From Piscinibacter gummiphilus (GTDB taxonomy: Bacteria > Pseudomonadota > Gammaproteobacteria > Burkholderiales > Burkholderiaceae_C), in assembly GCF_032681285.1 (NCBI RefSeq), contig NZ_CP136336.1:4327001-4391000 (forward strand): a DNA stretch of 64,000 bases, in the 5' to 3' direction. A program made the translations under genes and the position numbers. Positions 1 through 7,121 of the stretch are shown piece after piece. Numbering within the stretch: position 1 is the first letter of the stretch; the number at the start of each line of letters is the position of its first letter. Under the pieces are notes generated by a model, which was not told the origin of the DNA, made no database searches, and saw only the letters and a program-made list of their open reading frames with translations.

Positions 1-267
1 GCGGCTGAAGGTGGGCAGGTAGTCTTGGAAGGCGGCCAGGTGGTAGACGTAATCGCTGCCGCGCAGCGCGTCGAGCAGCACGGCTTCGTTGCGGACGTCG
101 CCCTTGATGAATTCGATGCGCGGGTCGAGGTAGGCCGGCTTCGCGTGGCCGGGGTGCACCGGCTCTTCGAGCGAGTCGAGCACGCGCACCTGGTAGCCCT
201 CGCGCAGCAGCGCGTCGGCGGTGTGGGAACCGATGAAGCCGGCGCCGCCGGTGATGAGCACTCGCAC
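1..267 (-). CDS. NAD-dependent sugar epimerase/dehydratase, N-terminal part only
   Basis: The gene runs off the left edge, so only the first 89 residues are present. They start VRVLITGGAGFIGSH, the Rossmann GxxGxxG nucleotide-binding motif of extended short-chain dehydrogenases that act on nucleotide sugars (UDP-glucose 4-epimerase, dTDP-glucose dehydratase and relatives). Further in are a GDVRN block and YHLAA, also typical of the family. The GTG start at 265-267 is preceded by an AGAGGA ribosome-binding site and lies 13 nt after the hddA stop codon, so it is probably the last visible gene of the gmhA-GT4-hddA operon. The exact substrate cannot be told from this fragment. Confidence 0.85.
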   Translation of the reverse strand, partial: MRVLITGGAGFIGSHTADALLREGYQVRVLDSLEEPVHPGHAKPAYLDPRIEFIKGDVRNEAVLLDALRGSDYVYHLAAFQDYLPTFSR

Positions 268-280
268 TTGGCCGTTCCTC

Positions 281-1279
281 TTATTGGTTGTGCAGCAGAC
301 GCTGATGGTCGCTGATGAAGATGACGCGACCGCCGCGGCGGTCGATGTCGAGCGTCAGCTCGCGCGGGTTGCCCAGCGCATCGCGGATCAGGTTGTGGCG
401 CTCCTTGGGCGCAACCAGCAGCAGGAAGCCACCACCACCTGCGCCCAGCAACTTGCCGCCTTGCGCACCCAGCTTGCGTGCCTGCTCGTACCAGGCGTCC
501 ACGCGCTCCATGCTGATGCCGAAGCCGAGCGAGCGCTTGAGCTCCCAGCCCTGGTGCAGCAGCTTCGAGAACTCGTCGAGGCCGTTGGCGCCGGTGATGG
601 CCACGCGCATCTCCTGCGCGAGGTCGCGCATCGCGCGCAGCACCGGCATGCGGTCCTTCGTGCCTTCGCTCTGGCGCTTCAGGATGCCGTCGGCATCGCG
701 CTGCTGCTCGGTGTAGAGCAGCATCATGCGGCTCGACAGTTCCTTCATCGTCTCGGCCGGAGCCGGCACCGGCTCCACGTCGACGGTGTCGTCGGGGTTG
801 AAGCGGATGTAGTTCAAGTTGCCGAAGGCGGCGGCGTACTGGTCCTGCTTGCCGATCGGCTTGCCGAGGATGTCGATCTCGATCCGGCAGGCCTGCTCGG
901 CGACGTTCTTTGCGCTGACGATCTGGCCCTTGTAGGCATAGAGTGCCTGCAGTAGACCGACAGTCAGCGAGCTCGACGAGCCCATGCCCGTGCCCGCCGG
1001 CACGTCGCCCACGGTGGTGATCTCGATGTGGCGGCCGAGGCCGGTGATCTTGAGCGCCTCGCGCACCAGCTCGTGCTGGATGTCGTTGACCGACTCGGCG
1101 ATCTCCACCTTGGTATAGGCCACACGCGCCGTCTTCTCGAAGCGCGGGCTCACCGTGACGTACATGTGCTTGTCGATGGCCATCGACAGCACGGCGCCGT
1201 ATTCCTGGCGGTAGAAAGCGGGCAGGTCGGTGCCGCCGCCGGCAAAGCTCACCCGGTAGGGGGTCTGCGAAATGATCAT
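281..1279 (-). CDS. hddA: D-glycero-alpha-D-manno-heptose 7-phosphate kinase-like GHMP kinase
   Basis: A 332-residue GHMP-superfamily sugar kinase. The N-terminus TPYRVSFAGGGTDLP and the ATP-binding loop GTGMGSSSSLTVGLL (about residues 95-110) match the HddA/WcbL heptose kinases, and a glycine-rich KLLGAGGGGFLLL motif near the C-terminus completes the fold. HddA phosphorylates D-glycero-D-manno-heptose 7-phosphate at C1 on the way to GDP-heptose for surface polysaccharides. Its ATG overlaps the stop of the upstream glycosyltransferase by 4 nt (ATGA). A heptose 7-phosphate isomerase gene (gmhA) is two genes upstream, which supports heptose rather than fucose or galactose as substrate. Fucokinase-like members of the same family are the main alternative. 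Confidence 0.85.
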   Translation of the reverse strand: MIISQTPYRVSFAGGGTDLPAFYRQEYGAVLSMAIDKHMYVTVSPRFEKTARVAYTKVEIAESVNDIQHELVREALKITGLGRHIEITTVGDVPAGTGMGSSSSLTVGLLQALYAYKGQIVSAKNVAEQACRIEIDILGKPIGKQDQYAAAFGNLNYIRFNPDDTVDVEPVPAPAETMKELSSRMMLLYTEQQRDADGILKRQSEGTKDRMPVLRAMRDLAQEMRVAITGANGLDEFSKLLHQGWELKRSLGFGISMERVDAWYEQARKLGAQGGKLLGAGGGGFLLLVAPKERHNLIRDALGNPRELTLDIDRRGGRVIFISDHQRLLHNQ

Positions 1280-2550
1280 GTCGTCACCCTGGTTGGTGTG
1301 GCCGGGCCCGTGCTGCGCTGGCCCGGGGCCGAGGCAGCCAGGCTCTGGCGGAATTTCTCGATCAAGGGCTCGAGGCAGTTGTTCAGGTCGAAGGTCTTCT
1401 TGAGCAGTCGCTGGCCGTTCTCGGACAGGCGCGCGGCCAGTGCGGGGTCATGCATCAAGCGGGCCATCGCATCGGCGAGCTGCGCCGGCTGGTTCGGCTC
1501 GACGAGCAAGCCGGTGTCTTCATGCTGCAGCAGGTCGGGGATGCCGACGAGCCGCGTCGAGATCGCCGGCAGACCGCTCGCCATCGCTTCCATGATCATC
1601 TGCGGCAGGCCGTCGACGTCACCATCGCTCGCCCACACGCAGGGCAGCACGTAGACGTCGCCTTCGTGCATGAAGTCGACGATCTTCTCCTGCAGCAAGG
1701 CCTTGCCGGTCACGCTGATGCGGTCGGCGAGGTTGAGGCGCTTGATCTGCGCGTTGAGTTCGGCTTCGAGCGGGCCGCTGCCGCCGATCACGCATTCGAA
1801 CCTTTCGCCGCGGTCGACGAGGATCTTGCAGGCATCGATGAGGTCCGAGAAGCCCTTCTTCTCGACCAGACGGCCCGACGAGACGATGCGGTAGACCTTG
1901 TTGGGGTCGCGCGCTGCCGTCGGGGGATAGAACCACGAGAGGTCGATGCCGCAATAGGCGATCACCAGCTGCTCGGGCCGCGCACCATGCTTCAGGTAGA
2001 AGTCGCGGTGGAAGGTGGAGATGCAGATGATGAAGTTGGCTCGCTCGATCTTGTCGAGCAGAGCGCTGCGGTTGCGGAACAAGTCGGTCGCATGCCCCGT
2101 CCAGCTGAACGGCGCATCCAGCAGCCAGGCGCCATACATCGCGATCGTGCCGCAGGAGTTGATCCACTGCGAATGGATCTGCGAAACCTTGCGGCCGCTC
2201 TTCAGGATGCCGGTCGCCCAGTGCACCGCCACCACCAGATGCGCGATGCCGGCGAGCCGTGCGCGCACATGCTCGCGCCGGCCGAAGAAGGCATTCCACA
2301 ACGCCGAGAAGAAGCGACCGCGGAAGCGCAAGGGCGCAGCCAGCAAGGAGAAGAACATCGCCACCAGCGGCAGCGGGTACATCAGCTCGGTGCGGCGGTT
2401 CATCGCCACCGCCCAGTCGGAGTCGTGCAGCAGCTTGTCGGGGGCGCGCATCGCGTGCAGCGCCACCGGGATGCCAGCCGCTTCGACGCGGCTCAGCTCG
2501 TTGGCAACCCAGGCGTTGCCGATGCCGTTCTGCGTGACGTAGTGGATCAC
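1276..2550 (-). CDS. GT4-type glycosyltransferase, probably EPS sugar transfer
   Basis: A 424-residue retaining glycosyltransferase of the GT-B fold. The C-terminal half shows SSGRLVEKKGF, GSGPLEAEL and the EX7E-type donor-site segment MEAMASGLPAIS followed by GIPDLLQHEDTGLLV, as in colanic-acid-type GT4 enzymes. The N-terminal acceptor domain begins MIHYVTQNGIGNAWVANEL. A hydrophobic stretch around residues 60-75 may associate with the membrane. It lies 7 nt after gmhA and overlaps hddA by 4 nt, so it probably transfers a sugar (possibly the heptose made here) to a lipid-linked EPS intermediate. The donor and acceptor cannot be read from sequence. Confidence 0.85.
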   Translation of the reverse strand: MIHYVTQNGIGNAWVANELSRVEAAGIPVALHAMRAPDKLLHDSDWAVAMNRRTELMYPLPLVAMFFSLLAAPLRFRGRFFSALWNAFFGRREHVRARLAGIAHLVVAVHWATGILKSGRKVSQIHSQWINSCGTIAMYGAWLLDAPFSWTGHATDLFRNRSALLDKIERANFIICISTFHRDFYLKHGARPEQLVIAYCGIDLSWFYPPTAARDPNKVYRIVSSGRLVEKKGFSDLIDACKILVDRGERFECVIGGSGPLEAELNAQIKRLNLADRISVTGKALLQEKIVDFMHEGDVYVLPCVWASDGDVDGLPQMIMEAMASGLPAISTRLVGIPDLLQHEDTGLLVEPNQPAQLADAMARLMHDPALAARLSENGQRLLKKTFDLNNCLEPLIEKFRQSLAASAPGQRSTGPATPTRVTT

Positions 2551-2557
2551 CGGAACG

Positions 2558-3223
2558 TCACTTGCGCTGCTTCAGGTAGAACGCGAGGATCGATCCCGCG
2601 GCCATGTGCATGTCTTCGATCACGCCGTACTGGTCGCTCTCGACGTGGAAGCAGATGTCGACGTCCTTGCGAAGCTTGCCGCCGGTAAAGCCGGTGAGGC
2701 CCACGGTGGTGGCGCCCACGCTCTTCGCGTAGTCGTTGGCCTTGAGCACGCTCGGCGAGTTGCCCGAGCCCGAGATGATGACCACCAGGTCACCCTTGCC
2801 GCACAGGTTGCGCAGCTGGCGCGCAAAGATCTCGTCGTAGCCGAGGTCGTTGCCGATGGCCGTCATGAAGGCGGTGTTGTCGTTGAGCGAGATGCAGCGG
2901 ATGAGCGGCTTGTTCACGCGCTCCGCCGTCTTCGACCAGTCGGTGGCGATGTGCGAGGCAGTGGCGGCCGAGCCGCCGTTGCCCATCACGAAGATGGTCT
3001 TGCCCGACTTCTCGACCTTCTCGATGGCCTTCGCGATCTTCTCGAGCGCGGCGTAGTCGAAACGCTCCCACTGCTCGAGTTCGCGGTCGCGGTACCACTC
3101 GGCGAAGGCACGCACCGACAGGCCGCCGGGGCCCGTGCCCGTCATGTTGGAAGCCGCGAGGCCCGGCGTCTTTTTCTCCTGGATCTTCGGGGCTTTGGAC
3201 TTGGCATTCGCCTGCTTGCTCAT
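2558..3223 (-). CDS. gmhA: Phosphoheptose isomerase (SIS domain)
   Basis: This 221-residue protein has the SIS fold of sedoheptulose-7-phosphate isomerase, which makes D-glycero-D-manno-heptose 7-phosphate. The phosphosugar-binding segments FVMGNGGSAATASHIATDW, IISGSGNSPSVLKA and GLTGFTGGKL are all present, and the C-terminus has EDMHMAAGSI. I chose the ATG at 3221-3223 (MSKQANAK) because it precedes the first conserved segment. A longer reading upstream would add about 100 residues with no similarity and would read through the promoter region. The N-terminal 25 residues are Lys/Ala-rich and longer than in E. coli GmhA. It heads the heptose operon. Confidence 0.9.
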   Translation of the reverse strand: MSKQANAKSKAPKIQEKKTPGLAASNMTGTGPGGLSVRAFAEWYRDRELEQWERFDYAALEKIAKAIEKVEKSGKTIFVMGNGGSAATASHIATDWSKTAERVNKPLIRCISLNDNTAFMTAIGNDLGYDEIFARQLRNLCGKGDLVVIISGSGNSPSVLKANDYAKSVGATTVGLTGFTGGKLRKDVDICFHVESDQYGVIEDMHMAAGSILAFYLKQRK

Positions 3224-3387
3224 GACGTTCTTTCGCTTCTGTGTGTGGATCGGGAAAGCTCGAAAGATTGTATTGGCGGGATCTCTCGGAACCCTCTGTC
3301 GGCAGCACTCGCGGGCCCCCCTAGGTGAGCGGGGACCAACAGGCAACCCGCGACATTCCGCACACGCCGCGCGCGATGCGCCGCTCG
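3224..3387 (-). promoter_or_regulatory. Probable promoter region of the gmhA operon
   Basis: This 164-bp gap separates gmhA from the stop of the upstream acyltransferase gene. Read on the minus strand it contains TACAAT (3266-3271), a fair sigma70 -10 hexamer, about 43 bp before the gmhA ATG. No convincing -35 hexamer was seen. About 44 bp further upstream is the C-run/G-run element listed separately at 3316-3334. No terminator for the preceding operon was recognised. Confidence 0.4.
3316..3334. promoter_or_regulatory. C-run/G-run inverted element upstream of gmhA
   Basis: The plus strand reads six C, TAGGTGAGC, four G. Read towards gmhA this gives CTCACCTAGGGGGG, sharing CTCAMCTAGGGGG with the element upstream of the NRPS (38800 region) and ACTAGGGGG with the one upstream of epsI (48391-48398). 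The recurrence upstream of unrelated operons of one locus suggests a shared operator. The binding protein is unknown. Confidence 0.35.
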
Positions 3388-5355
3388 TCACGAAGGTTTC
3401 ATGAAGGGTACGAAGAGATCGGCCTGCTGCTCGATCCACAGCGGGTCGAAGTGGCTCTCGTCGTAGTAGATGGGCCGCTTCAACGCTTCGTCGTACACGC
3501 GGCACGAGGTCTCGTTGCACAGGCGACCTCGCAGGCTCACGCGGTGAAAGCCCGGCGTCGACCCGAGCCCCTCGAACAAGGGTTCCATCCAGCCGGTCTG
3601 CGCCCGCAGGGTAGCCACCGGCAGGCTCAGACGCACCTGGCCGTACCAGAACTGCTCGCGGGCCACACGGTCGGCCACACGCAGGGTGGATTCGGGCGCA
3701 CTGTCAACGAGCACGACGGTCTTGCCCTGCGCCAGCGTGGCCATCACCGCGGCGCGCAGTTCATCGAGCACCACGCGCTGCTTGGCCGACAGCGAGGCCG
3801 GCTCGGTGCAACTTCCGCTGGCCGACAGATGGCAATACGGCGCACCAGCCAACCCGATGGTGGCCCACCGCGCCGCGACGACCACGCTGTCGTAGGGCTC
3901 GTGCTGCGCCTTGCGCCAGGCCTCGGCCGCGTACTCCGCGCAGTGGTAGCCGGGCTGCGTGCGGCGCAGGTTCGGCACCGGCGGGCACTCGGCCGCGGTG
4001 TAGAAGTCGACCGAGCCCGGGCTGTGCGCCACGAACCAGGCATAGAAGTGCTCGGCATGCGAGTCGCCGATCACCAGCACGCGGGCGGGTGTGTGCTTCT
4101 CGATGCGGCAGGGCTTGATCTCCTGCAAGGGCTTCTTGTAGTTGCTGCAGGCATCGGGAAAGTAGCGTGAGTTCACCGAGGCCCAGTACCCGTCGTAGGA
4201 CTCGCCACGACCCGGCTTGCGAAACGGCAGGCCTGCGGTCGCCAACACGGCGAACGCCACCAGGCCGGCCACCGCCATCGTCGCCATCGGTGCCGCCACG
4301 CTGCGCAGCCAACCTGCCCCGCGGTGCTTGAACGGGCGCTCGACGAAGGTGTACGAAGCCCAGCCCAGCAACACCGAAGCGCACGCGATGGCCGCGGCGC
4401 TGGCCCACGGGTAGGCCTGCGGAACGTCGGTGAGGCGCAGGCCGATGATGAGCGGCCAGTGCCAGAGGTAGATCGAATACGACCACAGGCCGAGGCCTTG
4501 CAGCACCGGGTGGCGCAACACGCGGTTGTCGGCATCGGCCCACAACACCATCGCCGTGCCGAGCACTGGCAGCACGAGCCAGGCACCGGCGCCAACGGTG
4601 CGCACGCGCGCGGCGGCGATCAGCAGCGCGCCGACGAGCACCAGTGCCAGGCCGAGATGGCTGACCCACGGCCGCCAGCGGCCGGCAGCGGATGGACGCG
4701 CGAGCAGTGCCACCAGCGCGCCCGCCAGCAACTCCCACATGCGCGCGGGCAACAGGAAGAAGCCACTCTCCGCCGCCCGGCGCGACAGCCACAGGTGCCA
4801 CACGAGCGACGCCAGCAGCAGCAACGCCACGCCCGCCACGGCGAGCGTCTTGCGGCGTGCCGGTGGCGCCCAGCGCGTGATAACGATCAGCAGCAGCGGA
4901 TACAGCAAGTAGAACTGCCACTCCACCGAGAGCGACCAGGTGTGCAGCAGCCACAACGAATCGCCCGCATGCGTGATGTAGCCGCTGTGCGCGAAGAAGT
5001 AGTGGTTCGACACGAACGCCAGCGCACGCACGCCCTGCTCGGCCAGTCGCTGCATGTCGAAGGGCGGCAGCCACGCCGCACCGGCCACGAGCAGCAGCAA
5101 CACCAGCGCAGCCAGCGCCGGCCAGATGCGCGCGGCGCGGCGCGCGAGGTAGTCGGCGTAGCTGAAGCGACCAGCGTCGAGCCGACGCCACACCATCTGC
5201 GTCATCAGGTAGCCCGACAGCACGAAGAACACGTCGACGCCGATGAAGCCGCCGGTCGCCCCCTTGATCTGCAGATGGAACGCAACGACGAGCGCGACTG
5301 CCAGGCCCCGCAGCCCGTTGAGGTCGAGCCGGTAGTCGTCTCTGGCGGGGCTCAT
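3388..5355 (-). CDS. Membrane O-acyltransferase (acyltransferase 3) with C-terminal SGNH domain
   Basis: A 655-residue OafA/YrhL-type protein that moves acyl groups across the membrane onto surface glycans. Residues 1-380 hold about ten membrane segments. They start with LDLNGLRGLAVALVVAFH, including the RGLA and family histidine, then GFIGVDVFFVLSGYLM, RRAARIWPAL and WSLSVEWQFYLLYPLL, all hallmarks of acyltransferase family 3. Residues about 420-655 form a periplasmic SGNH domain with VLVIGDSHAEHF (block I) and YYDESHFD near the end (catalytic Asp/His block). Such fusions O-acetylate O-antigen or EPS sugars. The ATG overlaps the upstream hydrolase stop (ATGA), so it is the last gene of the acpS operon. 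Confidence 0.88.
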   Translation of the reverse strand: MSPARDDYRLDLNGLRGLAVALVVAFHLQIKGATGGFIGVDVFFVLSGYLMTQMVWRRLDAGRFSYADYLARRAARIWPALAALVLLLLVAGAAWLPPFDMQRLAEQGVRALAFVSNHYFFAHSGYITHAGDSLWLLHTWSLSVEWQFYLLYPLLLIVITRWAPPARRKTLAVAGVALLLLASLVWHLWLSRRAAESGFFLLPARMWELLAGALVALLARPSAAGRWRPWVSHLGLALVLVGALLIAAARVRTVGAGAWLVLPVLGTAMVLWADADNRVLRHPVLQGLGLWSYSIYLWHWPLIIGLRLTDVPQAYPWASAAAIACASVLLGWASYTFVERPFKHRGAGWLRSVAAPMATMAVAGLVAFAVLATAGLPFRKPGRGESYDGYWASVNSRYFPDACSNYKKPLQEIKPCRIEKHTPARVLVIGDSHAEHFYAWFVAHSPGSVDFYTAAECPPVPNLRRTQPGYHCAEYAAEAWRKAQHEPYDSVVVAARWATIGLAGAPYCHLSASGSCTEPASLSAKQRVVLDELRAAVMATLAQGKTVVLVDSAPESTLRVADRVAREQFWYGQVRLSLPVATLRAQTGWMEPLFEGLGSTPGFHRVSLRGRLCNETSCRVYDEALKRPIYYDESHFDPLWIEQQADLFVPFMKPS

Positions 5356-7121
5356 GCGGCGCGCGAGACGGGCGCCAGCCGGTCGAGCAGCGCGACTAGA
5401 CGCTCGCGCGCTTCGAGCCGGGTGAAGGTGTGGTCGGCGTCGGGCACGAAGTCGAGCGACGCGAGCTGGCGTTCGATCAGCCGATCGATCGCGCTCCCAC
5501 CCTGCTTGCGCAGCAGGTCGTAGCCGGGTGCACGCGCCGCAAAGACGAAGCGAAGGCGGATCCCCTGCCGCACCGCTTGCGAGAGCTCATCGGCCAGGTC
5601 GTCTTGCAGCGGGATGCGCAGCCGCCGCGCCAGACGCAGCAGATACGGCTCGATGTGCCCCCAGGTGCGCCTGAGCCCGACCTGCACGATGACACGCGCG
5701 TCGAGCTGCCCGCGCAGCAGCTTGAGCCAGGGCTCGCGGGTGAAGACCTTGTCGCGGTAGCGCGAGGTGAGTTCGGCCAGCTCGTAGTCCTTCACGTCGC
5801 GCAGCGTGTCGCCGTCATGCCAGAAGTAGGTGAGCGGGTTGATCACGGTCGACGAGACCACGGGCTGCCCCGCCACCGCCGCCTTGAACGCGTGGTAGCC
5901 GCCCGAGCACAGGCCCAGCAGGTGGCACTCGTCGGCGCCCAGCTCGCCGCGCAGGTAGGCCAGCGCGTCGGTCACGTCCTGCATCGCGTGGGCGGAGTAG
6001 ACGACGTTCTCCGGCGCACCGGGGCGCGCGGGGCTGTCGCCCACGCCCGACAGATCGATGCGCAGCACCGTGACGCCCCGTGCGGCCCACTGGCGCGCGA
6101 GCCGCGTCCACAGGCGGTTGGGGCCGATGTGATGCACGGCGCCGGAGTTGAGCATCAGCACCGCCGGACGTCCGCGTTGCGGCAGCGTGCCTTCGGGTTC
6201 GGTGAGCACGCCGAAGATCGCCGACGACGCGCTGGTGGCGATGTGGACCGGCCGCTCCGTGACTGCGTCAGCGGGAAGCCGCAACACCTCGGCGCCGGCA
6301 GACGCCACCGGCACGACGGGGCGCAGCGCGAGCGCGTCGTCCCACATCTGCACACGCCGGATCACACCCTCCATCATGAGTTGTGGCGGCACGGTGCGCT
6401 GCGGGTCCTGCATCATGTCGGCGTAGCCAGGCAAGCGCTCGACCTGCACGTCCGCGCCGAGCGCCTTGAGCGAGGTCTGCCAATCGAGACCGTCTTCGAG
6501 GTCGTCGCGCGGAATGATCAGCACGCGCGGCGCGGGGGCCTTGGGCAGGCGGCGCAGGTCGAGCTGCGAAAGGTGCTCTTCCGTCGCGCGTGTCATCACG
6601 AACCCGGCCGATTCGAGCACGTCGGCCCGAGATACGGCGGCCGTGCTGCCGCCCTGCCCGAGCATCGTCAGTTCGCGGATGTAGCCGCGCCCTCGCACCA
6701 CCGGCGCAATGCTCACGAGGCCCCCCACGTCGTCGCGCCCCATGCCCGCCAGGGCCGCGAGCGTGGCCCCGAGCCGCACGCCGAACAGCACCACCTGTTG
6801 CACGCCACCGGCCGCCTTGAGGGTGTCGATGGCGGCGTTCACGCCGGCCAGCCAGCGGGCCGGCACGTCGGGCTCGAATTCGTCGCCTTCGGAATCGCCA
6901 CAGCCGGCATGGTCGAAGCGCAGGCTGGGCCAACCTGCCGCGCTGAAGACCATGGCGAACTGGCGCAGGCTGCGGTGGGCGCAGACCTCCTCGAAGCCGA
7001 AGGGGTTGCACACCACCACGCCGAGGCCTCGCCGGGCTTCCGGCGCCGGCAGGTGCAGCCAGCCGAAGAGCCGAGATCCTTCCGGGCCGAAGTACAGGGG
7101 CTGTGCCGGCAGTGGCTTCAT
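5352..7121 (-). CDS. Tandem alpha/beta-hydrolase, exosortase-system-hydrolase-like
   Basis: This 589-residue protein consists of two alpha/beta-hydrolase domains. The first (about 1-250) has FDHAGCGDSEGDE and the elbow FGVRLGATLAAL, where the usual nucleophile Ser of GxSxG is replaced by Arg. The second (about 280-585) has IDLSGVGDSPARPG and the elbow LLGLCSGGYHAF, where the nucleophile position is Cys (GxCxG). The first domain resembles hydrolases found with exosortase/EPS loci, which share the G-x-R-L-G elbow. I start at the ATG at 7119-7121 (MKPLPAQPLYFGPEG), whose ATG overlaps the stop of the GH2 gene, and not at an in-frame codon 45 nt upstream. A role in moving or removing acyl groups is an inference. 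Confidence 0.8.
   Translation of the reverse strand: MKPLPAQPLYFGPEGSRLFGWLHLPAPEARRGLGVVVCNPFGFEEVCAHRSLRQFAMVFSAAGWPSLRFDHAGCGDSEGDEFEPDVPARWLAGVNAAIDTLKAAGGVQQVVLFGVRLGATLAALAGMGRDDVGGLVSIAPVVRGRGYIRELTMLGQGGSTAAVSRADVLESAGFVMTRATEEHLSQLDLRRLPKAPAPRVLIIPRDDLEDGLDWQTSLKALGADVQVERLPGYADMMQDPQRTVPPQLMMEGVIRRVQMWDDALALRPVVPVASAGAEVLRLPADAVTERPVHIATSASSAIFGVLTEPEGTLPQRGRPAVLMLNSGAVHHIGPNRLWTRLARQWAARGVTVLRIDLSGVGDSPARPGAPENVVYSAHAMQDVTDALAYLRGELGADECHLLGLCSGGYHAFKAAVAGQPVVSSTVINPLTYFWHDGDTLRDVKDYELAELTSRYRDKVFTREPWLKLLRGQLDARVIVQVGLRRTWGHIEPYLLRLARRLRIPLQDDLADELSQAVRQGIRLRFVFAARAPGYDLLRKQGGSAIDRLIERQLASLDFVPDADHTFTRLEARERLVALLDRLAPVSRAA

Noticed and set aside
3224..3520. A longer GmhA starting about 100 codons upstream
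   Set aside because: The added residues are unlike the family and would cross the promoter region and the next gene's end. MSKQANAK at 3223 fits the usual GmhA length better.
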